Positions 1 through 7,568 of a stretch of DNA of 64,000 bases are shown in pieces. This DNA comes from CAYNVQ01 sp964400735 (lineage in GTDB: Bacteria; Acidobacteriota; Aminicenantia; Aminicenantales; Aminicenantaceae), in contig CAYNVQ010000006.1 of the NCBI GenBank assembly GCA_964400735.1, forward strand, positions 212,376-276,375, given 5' to 3'. The notes under the pieces were generated by a model. It saw only the letters and a program-made list of their open reading frames with translations, ran no database searches and was not told the DNA's origin. Position 1 is the stretch's first letter, and each line of letters starts with the position of its first letter. Both the position numbers and the translations under genes were made by a program.

Positions 1-593
1 AGTCCGGATCCCTGAAAGCCTTCGGCGCTTTCGCCGGCGATATTGAATCCACCGGATGCCTGGAATCCCGTGAATCTCTCTCCGACGATGTTGAGGAGTC
101 CAGAAGCCTGAAAACCTTCGAAAGCATCGCCGCTTATGTTCAGTCCTCCGGCAAGCTGGAACCCCAGGCCATTCGAGCCTGCGATATTCATTAGGCCCGA
201 GACCTGACCTCCCGTGAGGTCTTCGCCGGTGATGCTGGCCAAACCGCTGACCTGGGCTCCTGTGGTGTTTTTGCCGGATGTGCCGGACAGCCCGGCGATC
301 TGAAAACCTTCCAGACCATCCTCTAAAGCGGTAACACCGATGGCCAGATCTAGGCCTTTGACCGCACCGAGCCTTCCGTAGAAAAGCGTGAGGCTTATGT
401 CGGCCGTATCGTGTTTGGTCCGGTTGATGGAGGTGGGGTACCAAAGGGCGAGATTCAAGGTATAATGCCGGGGAGATTGGATGGTTTCTTCGTCTTTTTT
501 ATCCTGATCCTGGGCCTGGAGATAAAAGGAGATGGGGGATAAGAAAAGAAGAATGAGAATAGCCGAGACAAGGGAGTATCGCGAATGCTTCAA
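1..593 (-). CDS. Surface-repeat protein, N-terminal part (runs off left edge)
   Basis: The reading frame enters from the left edge and is open for 197 codons. After a hydrophobic signal peptide (about residues 5-26, ending near LQAQ) comes a beta-rich stretch. From about residue 85 there are roughly 20-residue repeats with the pattern G-(F/A/G)-Q-x-x-G-(L/G)-x-x-I-x-G, for example GFQASGLLNIVGE. This resembles the LA_2272-type surface repeat family; its function is unknown and an outer-surface or outer-membrane location is inferred. No ATG start fits. A TTG at 593 has a GGAGG five bases upstream, whereas the ATG just upstream of it runs straight into a stop. The C-terminus lies outside the window. 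Confidence 0.75.
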   Translation of the reverse strand, partial: MKHSRYSLVSAILILLFLSPISFYLQAQDQDKKDEETIQSPRHYTLNLALWYPTSINRTKHDTADISLTLFYGRLGAVKGLDLAIGVTALEDGLEGFQIAGLSGTSGKNTTGAQVSGLASITGEDLTGGQVSGLMNIAGSNGLGFQLAGGLNISGDAFEGFQASGLLNIVGERFTGFQASGGFNIAGESAEGFQGSG

Positions 594-705
594 AATAGCC
601 TCCGATTTATGTTTTTCATGGTGTATTTTCAATTTTTTATATTCATAGTAAGCATAGAATCACGATTCTACCAAAAAATACGATTTTTACCAGAAAAAGG
701 TTTCT

Positions 706-2394
706 TTATATACCGGGACCGTTGAGCACTTTCCCCGGAAGCTTTCCTGTGTGTTCTTCGTGGTCGACGACGATCGTGCCGTTGACGATGACATAGTCAA
801 TCCCAGAAGGGTATTGATGCGGATCGATAAAGGTCGCTTTATCGGAAATGGTGACAGGATCGAATATGACCATATCAGCAAAGTTCCCTTTTTTAAGGGA
901 GCCTCTGTTTTGAAGGCCCATTTTGGCCGCGGGCATGGACGTCACTTTTTTTACGGCTTTCGGAAGGGGGAGGATCTTTTTTTCGCGGACGTAGTAACCG
1001 AGGAATCGGGGAAACGCACCATAATTTCGGGGATGCGGCTTTCCTTTTGCCAGAGGGCCATAGGGTGCCAAGGAGGATCCGTCCGAACCGAGCATAACCA
1101 GAGGATGCCTGAGAACGGTTTCAGTGTTCTCCTCGCTCATCCCGAATCCCACGTGGTCGACGTCCTGCCCCTCATCGATGATGAGGTCGCACACGAATTC
1201 GTAGGGATCTTTATGTTTTGCGGCGGCGATCTCTGCGATGTTCTGGCCGATCATGTCCTTGTTGTGTTCTTTTTCGATATTGGAAATCACGATCTTGTCC
1301 CAGCCGTAGCCTTTGACTTTTTTCAGAGTGTCGGCCTTCATGGACTCCCGTATCCTCTCGTCCTTGAGCCTGAGGAGGAGCTTCTCCATCCCTCCATCCA
1401 TAGCCCATTGAGGGAAAATGATGGTCAAACCCGTGCTGAAGGCGATGTAAGGGTAGCGGTCGGCCGTTACATTCAGGCCTCTTTTTGCGGCCCTCTCTAT
1501 AAGGTCGATCATCAGGGGCAGCTTCCACCAGTTGGTCCTTCCGACTGCCTTAAAATGGGCGATTTCCAAGGGGAGCCCTGCAGATTCTGCGATGTGGATG
1601 GCTTCTCCCACAGCCTCGAGGACGGCCTTATCTTCGCTGCGGATGTGTGTGGCGTAGAATCCGCCGTACTTGGCCGTAACTTTGCAGAGCTCGATGATCT
1701 CGTCTGTCTCTGCAAATCCGCTGGGTGTGTATTCCAGGCCGGTCGAGAGTCCGAAAGCTCCCTGTTCCATGGCTTCTGCAACCAGCTTTTTCATGCGGTC
1801 CATTTCTATGGCCGTCGGTTCCCGCTGCTCATCCCCCATGGCGTAGCTGCGCAGAGTGCCCTGGCCTATCAGAGTGCCGTGGTTTACGGCCATCCCTATC
1901 CTGGCCATAGCTGCATGGTACCCATGTAGGTCAGTCCAATCCACTTTGATGTTGAACTCCTCTGCCATCCGCTTTTCATAGTCAGGGAGCGGCTGTTTGA
2001 GCGGAAAGGCCGAACCTCCGCAGTTTCCCGAAAGTTCTGTGGTCACTCCTTGCCGGATTTTGCTTTCGGCCTTGGGATTGATGAGGAGTTCTAGGTCTGT
2101 GTGGGTGTGGATATCGATAAATCCAGGGCTGACGATGCGGCCGGTCGCATCGAGGACAGCTTTGGAGGGTGCTTCTTGAAGATTCCCCACATCTTTGATC
2201 TGCTCTCCGATTATTCCGATGTCAGCCTTGAAGGCTTCATCTTTAATGCCGTCGATAACCGTCCCATTTCTGATGATTAAGTCAAAACTTTCTTCTGCGC
2301 TTCTTCCTAGGAAATATGGTCCTGCTAGGCCTAACATAAGCCCTGCTCCTGCAGAAGACTTTATAAAATCCCTCCGACTGATTGGTTTTTTCAT
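706..2394 (-). CDS. N-acyl-D-amino-acid deacylase (D-aminoacylase-like amidohydrolase), Tat-exported
   Basis: This 562-residue amidohydrolase probably removes the acyl group from N-acyl-D-amino acids or a related amide. The N-terminus carries a twin-arginine signal (SRRDFIK at residues 6-12 plus a hydrophobic stretch), so a periplasmic, pre-folded, metal-loaded enzyme is expected. The metal-binding HTHTD lies at residues 96-100. Further family hallmarks are ATHIRSED, the DRYPY segment and a late GSDG motif. The C-terminus closes with the usual small beta-domain (VIVNGTIVVD). The start at 2394 has AGGAG at good spacing; an upstream in-frame ATG at 2424 would put ten extra residues in front of the Tat signal and is disfavoured. 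The substrate cannot be fixed from sequence. Confidence 0.85.
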   Translation of the reverse strand: MKKPISRRDFIKSSAGAGLMLGLAGPYFLGRSAEESFDLIIRNGTVIDGIKDEAFKADIGIIGEQIKDVGNLQEAPSKAVLDATGRIVSPGFIDIHTHTDLELLINPKAESKIRQGVTTELSGNCGGSAFPLKQPLPDYEKRMAEEFNIKVDWTDLHGYHAAMARIGMAVNHGTLIGQGTLRSYAMGDEQREPTAIEMDRMKKLVAEAMEQGAFGLSTGLEYTPSGFAETDEIIELCKVTAKYGGFYATHIRSEDKAVLEAVGEAIHIAESAGLPLEIAHFKAVGRTNWWKLPLMIDLIERAAKRGLNVTADRYPYIAFSTGLTIIFPQWAMDGGMEKLLLRLKDERIRESMKADTLKKVKGYGWDKIVISNIEKEHNKDMIGQNIAEIAAAKHKDPYEFVCDLIIDEGQDVDHVGFGMSEENTETVLRHPLVMLGSDGSSLAPYGPLAKGKPHPRNYGAFPRFLGYYVREKKILPLPKAVKKVTSMPAAKMGLQNRGSLKKGNFADMVIFDPVTISDKATFIDPHQYPSGIDYVIVNGTIVVDHEEHTGKLPGKVLNGPGI

Positions 2395-2548
2395 GATTTT
2401 CTCCTCATAACAATTGACTCGCATTATTCAAAAACATGAGTTTGTTACCGGAATTAAAGCATTGTGGATTGAAATCGTGGATGTATTCATATTTTCCGAA
2501 ATCGGCAATGAGCCCCTTGATTTTGATCTATGCTCTGAAGTTCCCGAT

Positions 2549-3175
2549 TTACAGAGTGTTGAATTTTTTGATTTCATTGATGTAAAAGTCTTTCACTTTA
2601 TCCCAGGAAAATGGTACCCTCATCTTCAGTTCTGGATCTCGATCAGCATCATCAAAATAAACCAGGCTTTTCAAGATATGAAAAATGTTGTAGTTTTCCT
2701 TGCCATATTTCTTCTCGAAGAATTTGAAGAATTCTTTTAAAGAAAGACTGAGTTTATTCAATATAAAATAGAGATCTACGAAATCCCGTTTGCTGCCTCT
2801 GGAGGAAATAGCGTCAATTTTCATACATCCTATATCTTCAAGGGAGGAAATCTTTAAATTTAGAAATGGATGATGTTTACCGATCAACGGATAATCATAG
2901 TTAAAAAAACTCACTTTTGTTTTATTGAATCTTCCGACTAGTGTTTGGGAATCCGAATAATCAACGATAAAATGTCCACTGTTTTTCAGTGAGTTTTGAA
3001 TGAGAAAATGAGTGAGGTTTTGCTTTGAAAAGAAATCTAGATCTTCCGAAATCCGATGCCCGAGGTGCAGTGCACATCCGGTTCCGCCCGCAAGGTAAAA
3101 GTGAATAATAAAATCTTGATGGGAAAGAATTGATAAATTTTTTTTTATATTTTTATCTAAAATAGATTCATTCAT
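2549..3175 (-). CDS. AbiEii-type nucleotidyltransferase toxin
   Basis: A 208-residue protein of the AbiEii / nucleotidyltransferase superfamily. Seen: a YLAGGTGCALHLGHR block followed by SEDLDFF, the expected GGT...DxDFF catalytic signature, then MKIDAISSRGSKRDFVDLYF, the conserved family motif with a lysine and a KRD. Proteins of this family act as the toxin of type IV toxin-antitoxin (AbiE) systems and transfer nucleotides, in some members to tRNA acceptor ends. It overlaps the upstream gene by 8 bp, so the two are translationally coupled. The codon use is clearly more AT-rich than the flanking amidohydrolase, which fits acquisition by transfer. Confidence 0.8.
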   Translation of the reverse strand: MNESILDKNIKKNLSILSHQDFIIHFYLAGGTGCALHLGHRISEDLDFFSKQNLTHFLIQNSLKNSGHFIVDYSDSQTLVGRFNKTKVSFFNYDYPLIGKHHPFLNLKISSLEDIGCMKIDAISSRGSKRDFVDLYFILNKLSLSLKEFFKFFEKKYGKENYNIFHILKSLVYFDDADRDPELKMRVPFSWDKVKDFYINEIKKFNTL

Positions 3176-3425
3176 GCGGATAATCTTCCAGAAAGATTGA
3201 CCAGAAGTTTTTGCTTTTTTTAGAGATGCGCCTGCTTTTTTCGAGCGTTTTTTTTATATCAGATAGCGAGACATTGGAAAAAAGCCATTGGACTGCATCG
3301 TTGTCTCCGAATTCGAGAATTCTTTCCATGATATACTGTTTGTTTTCTACGATGTCTGTTTTTGATAAATCTATTTCCCAGAAAAATGGTCGCAGCTCTT
3401 CTGCAATAATTTTCACTTTTTTCAT
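3168..3425 (-). CDS. DUF6922-like protein, probable antitoxin partner of AbiEii
   Basis: A small 85-residue protein. It has a W-E-I-D-L start region, then a block with ERILEFGD and AVQWLF, and a C-terminal SRRISKKSKNFWSIFL. This matches the general pattern of the DUF6922 family, short proteins usually found immediately upstream of AbiEii-type nucleotidyltransferases. It lies directly upstream and overlaps the toxin gene by 8 bp. The antitoxin role is inferred from position; unlike classical AbiEi it shows no obvious winged-helix extension. Confidence 0.65.
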   Translation of the reverse strand: MKKVKIIAEELRPFFWEIDLSKTDIVENKQYIMERILEFGDNDAVQWLFSNVSLSDIKKTLEKSRRISKKSKNFWSIFLEDYPHE

Positions 3426-3917
3426 TATAACACATATAAAGATATATGGTTGTGTAGAATGGTCAGTCTTATTCCAATATTAAAAATGACTGCCAATATA
3501 CTGGGAAAGGGGGTTTAGGGTAATGTAATTATTTAGGGGATGACCGAGATAACTCATTGATTTTAAATTAGTTGCTTTGATAATTAAAAAAAATGGTCCT
3601 AAGTTGGCTTTTTTGGGAGATTCATCATAATAATGAGTACATACTGGTTGACATAAATCATTCGCTACCTTAACTTTTAATAAAAGAATCGTTAATAGAG
3701 GGGTATTGTTATCCTCGAAGAACGATTCAGGAAGGCTGGGGTAGGTTGGGTCGGGGTCCTCAAATTTCGCTTCTGACATACCTGGTGTCTTCCTGCCTTG
3801 CGTCTTGCCCACACAAAATGGAAGAGAATCAATTTAACAAACTTTTTACAACTTCTTAACAGCTCTTTGACAACTTTTGGTTTGAAGTAGTTTAAATTAT
3901 TGAAAGGGAGAAACAAA
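3426..3917. other. Intergenic region between the toxin-antitoxin pair and the lipoprotein gene
   Basis: About 490 bp of AT-rich DNA. Short minus-strand reading frames here lack family signatures and plausible ribosome sites. The right end holds a candidate promoter for the plus-strand lipoprotein, listed separately. Nothing else is recognised. Confidence 0.5.
3867..3897 (+). promoter_or_regulatory. Candidate sigma70-type promoter of the lipoprotein gene
   Basis: A perfect -35 TTGACA lies at 3867-3872. An 18-19 bp spacer leads to a TTTAAAT box at 3891-3897. The start codon at 3918 would leave a short leader containing AAAGGGAG. The -35 is strong; the -10 is loose. Confidence 0.4.
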
Positions 3918-4349
3918 ATGTTTAAAAAAAATGCATTTTCTATTCCTTTGTTTTTCCTTTTTTTGGGACTATACAATTGTGGGGGCTTAAAAGTACGAGA
4001 GGATTATTTCGAATATAGATACAACGTAGAAGTAGTCTATTCTAACATAGCGGAAGGGGAGAAAAGTATTACCCTATACTATATCCTTTATGACCCTCTT
4101 AGGGAGAGTGGGTCGACAGATCCAGGATTCATCATCATGAACAGAATTGAGGGGAATAGGGCAAGATGTCATTTGCCCAAGGTATTTGTTCAACATGAGG
4201 ATGACTTGATTAAACATATAGTAAGTGTTGTTGATGAAAACGAAGCGCCTAATCTCCATACTGGTAAAAATGTTACTATCCGGGGAGCATATGAACTAGA
4301 AATCGAGAGTGTCTCAAATGGCACTCGGCTAAAATTCAAAATGTTATAG
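3918..4349 (+). CDS. Small lipoprotein of unknown function
   Basis: A 143-residue predicted lipoprotein. The signal peptide ends with a lipobox-like LYNC (cysteine near residue 21), so the mature protein should be lipid-anchored. The body is a mixed polar sequence without a recognised domain. The ATG at 3918 follows GGGAG at 7 bp; a TTG six codons earlier is in frame but has no ribosome site. It ends two bases before the next gene, so the two are very likely co-transcribed. No function can be assigned. Confidence 0.65.
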   Translation: MFKKNAFSIPLFFLFLGLYNCGGLKVREDYFEYRYNVEVVYSNIAEGEKSITLYYILYDPLRESGSTDPGFIIMNRIEGNRARCHLPKVFVQHEDDLIKHIVSVVDENEAPNLHTGKNVTIRGAYELEIESVSNGTRLKFKML

Positions 4350-4351
4350 AA

Positions 4352-4879
4352 ATGATTGAACTGAAAAAACTAATATCTTTGTTTTTATTGTTTTCTACCC
4401 TGACACTTTCAGGGAACTTATTCGCTAAGGAAAGAAAAGGTGCTGATCTGATTGTCCAGAGAGAAAATGGAATCAGAGAAAGGGGTGAACTTATTGCTGT
4501 TAAACAAGAATCAATATTAATTTTGGATAAATACTCAGGAGCAGATATAGCTATTGATTTTCGGGATATTGAAGTTATCAAGATTGCGAGGGAATCTGGA
4601 GTTTTGGCAGCAAGTTTGGCTGGATTAATATTCGGTGCAGCTGTTGGATATGCAAAAGGTTACCCGCAAGGATCGGAAAGTGGGTTTTTGTTCAGCAAAC
4701 AGGAGGCTGGAGGAATTGGTGCTGCAATAGGTGGTGGCTTAGGTGCATTAATGGGCGCTGGGGTTGCTATGGCCTTAGGAACAGATAAAACAATCCAAAT
4801 TGAAGGAAAATCCGATTCAGAGCTCCAGGAGATTTCAGAGAAACTCCGCAAAAAAGCAAGGATTAGGAATTATCGGTAA
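4352..4879 (+). CDS. Exported glycine-zipper protein, unknown function
   Basis: A 175-residue protein. It has a signal peptide (about residues 1-25, ending LFAKE) and a polar region (IVQRENGIRERGEL...) reminiscent of small beta-barrel or SH3-like envelope domains. Two glycine/alanine-rich hydrophobic stretches follow (about 89-105 and 122-148), with GxxxG spacing typical of glycine zippers. The tail is basic. It directly follows the lipoprotein gene. Membrane or envelope association is inferred; no specific family was recognised. Confidence 0.65.
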   Translation: MIELKKLISLFLLFSTLTLSGNLFAKERKGADLIVQRENGIRERGELIAVKQESILILDKYSGADIAIDFRDIEVIKIARESGVLAASLAGLIFGAAVGYAKGYPQGSESGFLFSKQEAGGIGAAIGGGLGALMGAGVAMALGTDKTIQIEGKSDSELQEISEKLRKKARIRNYR

Positions 4880-5055
4880 ACAACTTCACCTAATCTTTTG
4901 CCTTTTGAAAACATCTTTTTCTTATATTGCTGGGTATCCATTATTGCGGTGAGTCGTTGTCTCAAAAATGGTACTAACTCAATTCGTTTATTTATAATGA
5001 GTTAAGTCGGTTTAATCCTAGAATAATCCAAAAGCGGGATAAATCAGAGTCAATG

Positions 5056-5604
5056 TCATTTGGCTTGTTGGCCGAGGCGGAATTCGAGGGAGGAAAGAAG
5101 AAATCTGGTCGTCGAATCCAAGGTCTGTTTCAATTCTCTGTATTCCATTTCAAGAGGAGAATCCATCTTGGAGAGCACTTCCTCGGGAGAAGCTGTTTTA
5201 ATGAGCGCCGTCAGCTGGCCCAACGGGTCCGTATCTTGGGAACGCGGATGGGTTAGAAAAAGCAGGCTGATAAGAATACCCAACACCACCAAAGCGGCAG
5301 AGAGAGAGGGGATGAGAGCCGGGCGGCGCGCAACTATTTGTCTGATCGATGTTTTGTTTTCAGGAGCCGACGATGCTTTAAGATCCTTTGGAATATTGGA
5401 CAGAATTTTCTTCGTCAAGGCCTCGTTAGACTGCTCGAGGATAGCGTTCTTATCCTGCACGAGCTTTGGCTCGAGAGATGTGCAGAATGAGGCGAACTCT
5501 CGACATGCATCGCAACGCTGCAAATGATTTTTAACTCGTCCGGGAATGGGTTTGTTCATATCCAGGGCTCGGGAGATCATCCATTTATTGATTGAGCAAA
5601 ACAT
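5056..5604 (-). CDS. Zinc-finger (zf-HC2) anti-sigma factor
   Basis: A 182-residue membrane-anchored anti-sigma factor. The N-terminal zf-HC2 signature is seen as H27-x3-C31-x2-C34, followed by a linker, one transmembrane helix (about residues 97-117) and a periplasmic region. It should bind and hold the ECF sigma factor encoded immediately upstream. The start at 5604 is preceded by AGGAG at 7 bp. An in-frame ATG at 5619 has no ribosome site but would leave only 2 bp to the sigma stop codon. Either way the two genes are tightly linked. Confidence 0.8.
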   Translation of the reverse strand: MFCSINKWMISRALDMNKPIPGRVKNHLQRCDACREFASFCTSLEPKLVQDKNAILEQSNEALTKKILSNIPKDLKASSAPENKTSIRQIVARRPALIPSLSAALVVLGILISLLFLTHPRSQDTDPLGQLTALIKTASPEEVLSKMDSPLEMEYRELKQTLDSTTRFLLSSLEFRLGQQAK

Positions 5605-5621
5605 TTTGCTTCTCCTCATGG

Positions 5622-6221
5622 CTAAAATGAAAATTTATGTTCGGCAGGAGTCGCTCCTGCGAATTTTCCGGATAGAACCGATGAACTCATTTTTTTTGCC
5701 AGATTCACACGGGCTCTGTGGAGCAGGACGCGAACAGTGATGGGTTTTTTCCTCATGACTTTGGCCATTTCTTTGATCGACATCTCCTCGGCATAATGCA
5801 TCCATAGGGCTTTGTACTGTTGCCGGGATAGCTCGCTCGCCAGCGACCAGATGTTTTCTGATTCTTCTTTTTTTATCACGGTTTCCTGAGGGTCCGAGGG
5901 TTGAGGATCCACTGGCGGCAGTGATAACTTCGACTTATTCGATCTGTAGCGCGAGATAGCCTGGCGGCTGGCAATGGTGTAGATCCAAGTCGAAAATTTC
6001 CATTCTGAATTGAAACGATCCATATTCTTGTAAGCTTTGAGAAATGTCTCCTGGACCAGGTCTTCTATATCCTGATCTGTATCGGTTCTGTGCCGCAGAA
6101 AATGAAACAACCGTGAACTGTATCTTGCGACAATTTCTTCAAAAGAAAAGCGGCAGCCATCCACTACATTTCTGGCCAGCTCTTCATCGGGCATGTGCTT
6201 GATCTCCGAGACTTTTTCCAT
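5622..6221 (-). CDS. ECF-family RNA polymerase sigma factor
   Basis: A 199-residue ECF sigma factor. Region 2 is seen from about residue 20 to 90: FEEIVARYSSRLFHFLRH, then the core-binding DLVQETFLKAYKNMDRF and the -10-recognition part with FSTWIYTIA. Region 4 is seen near residues 130-185 (LWMHYAEEMSIKEMAKVM, then a helix-turn-helix with LLHRARVNL). It is followed by its probable anti-sigma factor and preceded by an exported protein gene in the same direction. The start is uncertain: ATG 6221 has a weak site, while the ATG nine codons later has GGAG upstream. Confidence 0.9.
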   Translation of the reverse strand: MEKVSEIKHMPDEELARNVVDGCRFSFEEIVARYSSRLFHFLRHRTDTDQDIEDLVQETFLKAYKNMDRFNSEWKFSTWIYTIASRQAISRYRSNKSKLSLPPVDPQPSDPQETVIKKEESENIWSLASELSRQQYKALWMHYAEEMSIKEMAKVMRKKPITVRVLLHRARVNLAKKMSSSVLSGKFAGATPAEHKFSF

Positions 6222-6284
6222 GAATCAGCCGCTTTCCGTTATTATAACCCTTAAGCTCTCAAGGTATCAAATCGGCTTGACTGA

Positions 6285-7229
6285 CTAGGGCAGATAATAG
6301 AATCTGGCGAGCAGATCCAAATCCTCAATTTTTATTTTATGATGAATCTTATCCAGTAACGCTTTACTAGGATAATTCATCTCCAACCGTATTTTTTTGC
6401 CATCTGTATCGATTTTGAAGTCTTCCGGAACCCTGATGCCTGTTTTCCTCTCATCCAACTGCATATTCACCAGAGCGATCAGGCCACGAATGACGTTTTC
6501 CATGTTTTGTGCATCTTCGAGGGTTTTGGCCGAAAAGTTCAGTCTCATATTGAGGTTTTCCCCCTTTTCCATCAAGGAAAGGGAGGCAGACTCGGTTTTT
6601 TTGATGATGAACACTTTGCTGGCACCTTTTGCCAGGGAAGAAATGTTATCGACCAAAGCTGCAAAAAACGCATTGGATGGAATTTCCTTCAAGTCGGCAT
6701 TCATCGGAGAAGAGGAAATATTTTCTTTTTTTCCGGCGATAACATCCAACGTCAATTTAAGGGCATCTTCATCGGGCCCTATCAAAGCCAGATGTTCATC
6801 GACAAAAACCCCGTATTCGTCGTCATCCCAGTTATGAATGGTGTATTTCCCATACGGAATCTCCCGATGTGATTCCTCTTCAGAGAGAAGCCCAAGGAGA
6901 TGTTTTTGGTTAAAATTTCCTCTCAAACAGACCACAATTTGTTCTTCACCAGCTCCAAATCCGAACACCGTGATACCATCCATATCTTCGAGAAGATCGA
7001 TTTGGTATTTCCTTCGGAATTGATCATTTTTTCTCTTCAATTCCGAGGAGCCCTTTTCATTGATCAAATAGTCACCGATTTGGGTAGAGGCAAACTTTCC
7101 CAAGTCGAAGTGAATCATCCAGACAGCTTCGGCAGGAATGATCGATTTTTGAATGGTTGCCGCCATCAGTTCGCAGCAAAAGAATACGGCCAGGAGGATA
7201 GTCACCAGTATGATAATGGCTTTTTTCAT
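6285..7229 (-). CDS. Secreted protein of unknown function, first gene of the sigma operon
   Basis: A 314-residue exported protein: signal peptide at residues 1-24 (ending ELMAA), then a mixed alpha/beta body with alternating hydrophobic strands (GITVFGFGAGEEQIVVCLRG, YGVFVDEHLALIGPD). The pattern resembles DUF3352-like secreted proteins of planctomycetes and acidobacteria, but the family match is uncertain. ATG 7229 follows AGGAG at 7 bp. It is 63 bp upstream of the sigma gene on the same strand and behind a candidate ECF promoter, so it may be the sensed or regulated target of the sigma/anti-sigma pair. Confidence 0.7.
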   Translation of the reverse strand: MKKAIIILVTILLAVFFCCELMAATIQKSIIPAEAVWMIHFDLGKFASTQIGDYLINEKGSSELKRKNDQFRRKYQIDLLEDMDGITVFGFGAGEEQIVVCLRGNFNQKHLLGLLSEEESHREIPYGKYTIHNWDDDEYGVFVDEHLALIGPDEDALKLTLDVIAGKKENISSSPMNADLKEIPSNAFFAALVDNISSLAKGASKVFIIKKTESASLSLMEKGENLNMRLNFSAKTLEDAQNMENVIRGLIALVNMQLDERKTGIRVPEDFKIDTDGKKIRLEMNYPSKALLDKIHHKIKIEDLDLLARFYYLP

Positions 7230-7271
7230 TTCTTTTCTCCTTCTCAATCGGATTAAATGTCTTCACTCTCT

Positions 7272-7299
7272 AATACGCTGCAACGGGGACAACGTTACA
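7272..7299 (-). promoter_or_regulatory. Candidate ECF-type promoter of the three-gene sigma operon
   Basis: Reading the minus strand, TGTAAC (7299-7294) is followed after exactly 16 bp by CGTATT (7277-7272). The AAC-containing -35 and CGT-type -10 with a 16-bp spacer is the usual layout of ECF promoters. It lies about 43 bp upstream of the first start codon of the operon that encodes an ECF sigma factor, which suggests autoregulation. Confidence 0.45.
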
Positions 7300-7568
7300 C
7301 AATGGAATGGCTTGGTATCAGCATTCCGGAGTGGTGGATTGAGGCACTTCTTAATGTGTTACAAAGTGGCTACCGTCTGCAGTCAATTTTATGGATTTCC
7401 ATTCGCTTTTTTGAATAGAGGATCTATTTCTGTTTTTACAAGTACCTCCTATTATTATATTATGAGGAGCTCACGGACCTAACATGAGGGAAGAGGGAAA
7501 CACGAAGATTTTAATGAGAAAGGTTTAAAACCCCGCATGTGTATCAAAAGAGATTATGAGGAGGGATT

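Noticed and set aside
751..1929. Long plus-strand open frame (392 codons) opposite the amidohydrolase
   Set aside because: It mirrors a well-supported gene with conserved metal motifs and has no ribosome site or family pattern; GC-rich antisense frames are expected here.
3480..3976. Short minus-strand frames between the toxin pair and the lipoprotein
   Set aside because: No ribosome site, no family signature, low-complexity AT-rich translation.
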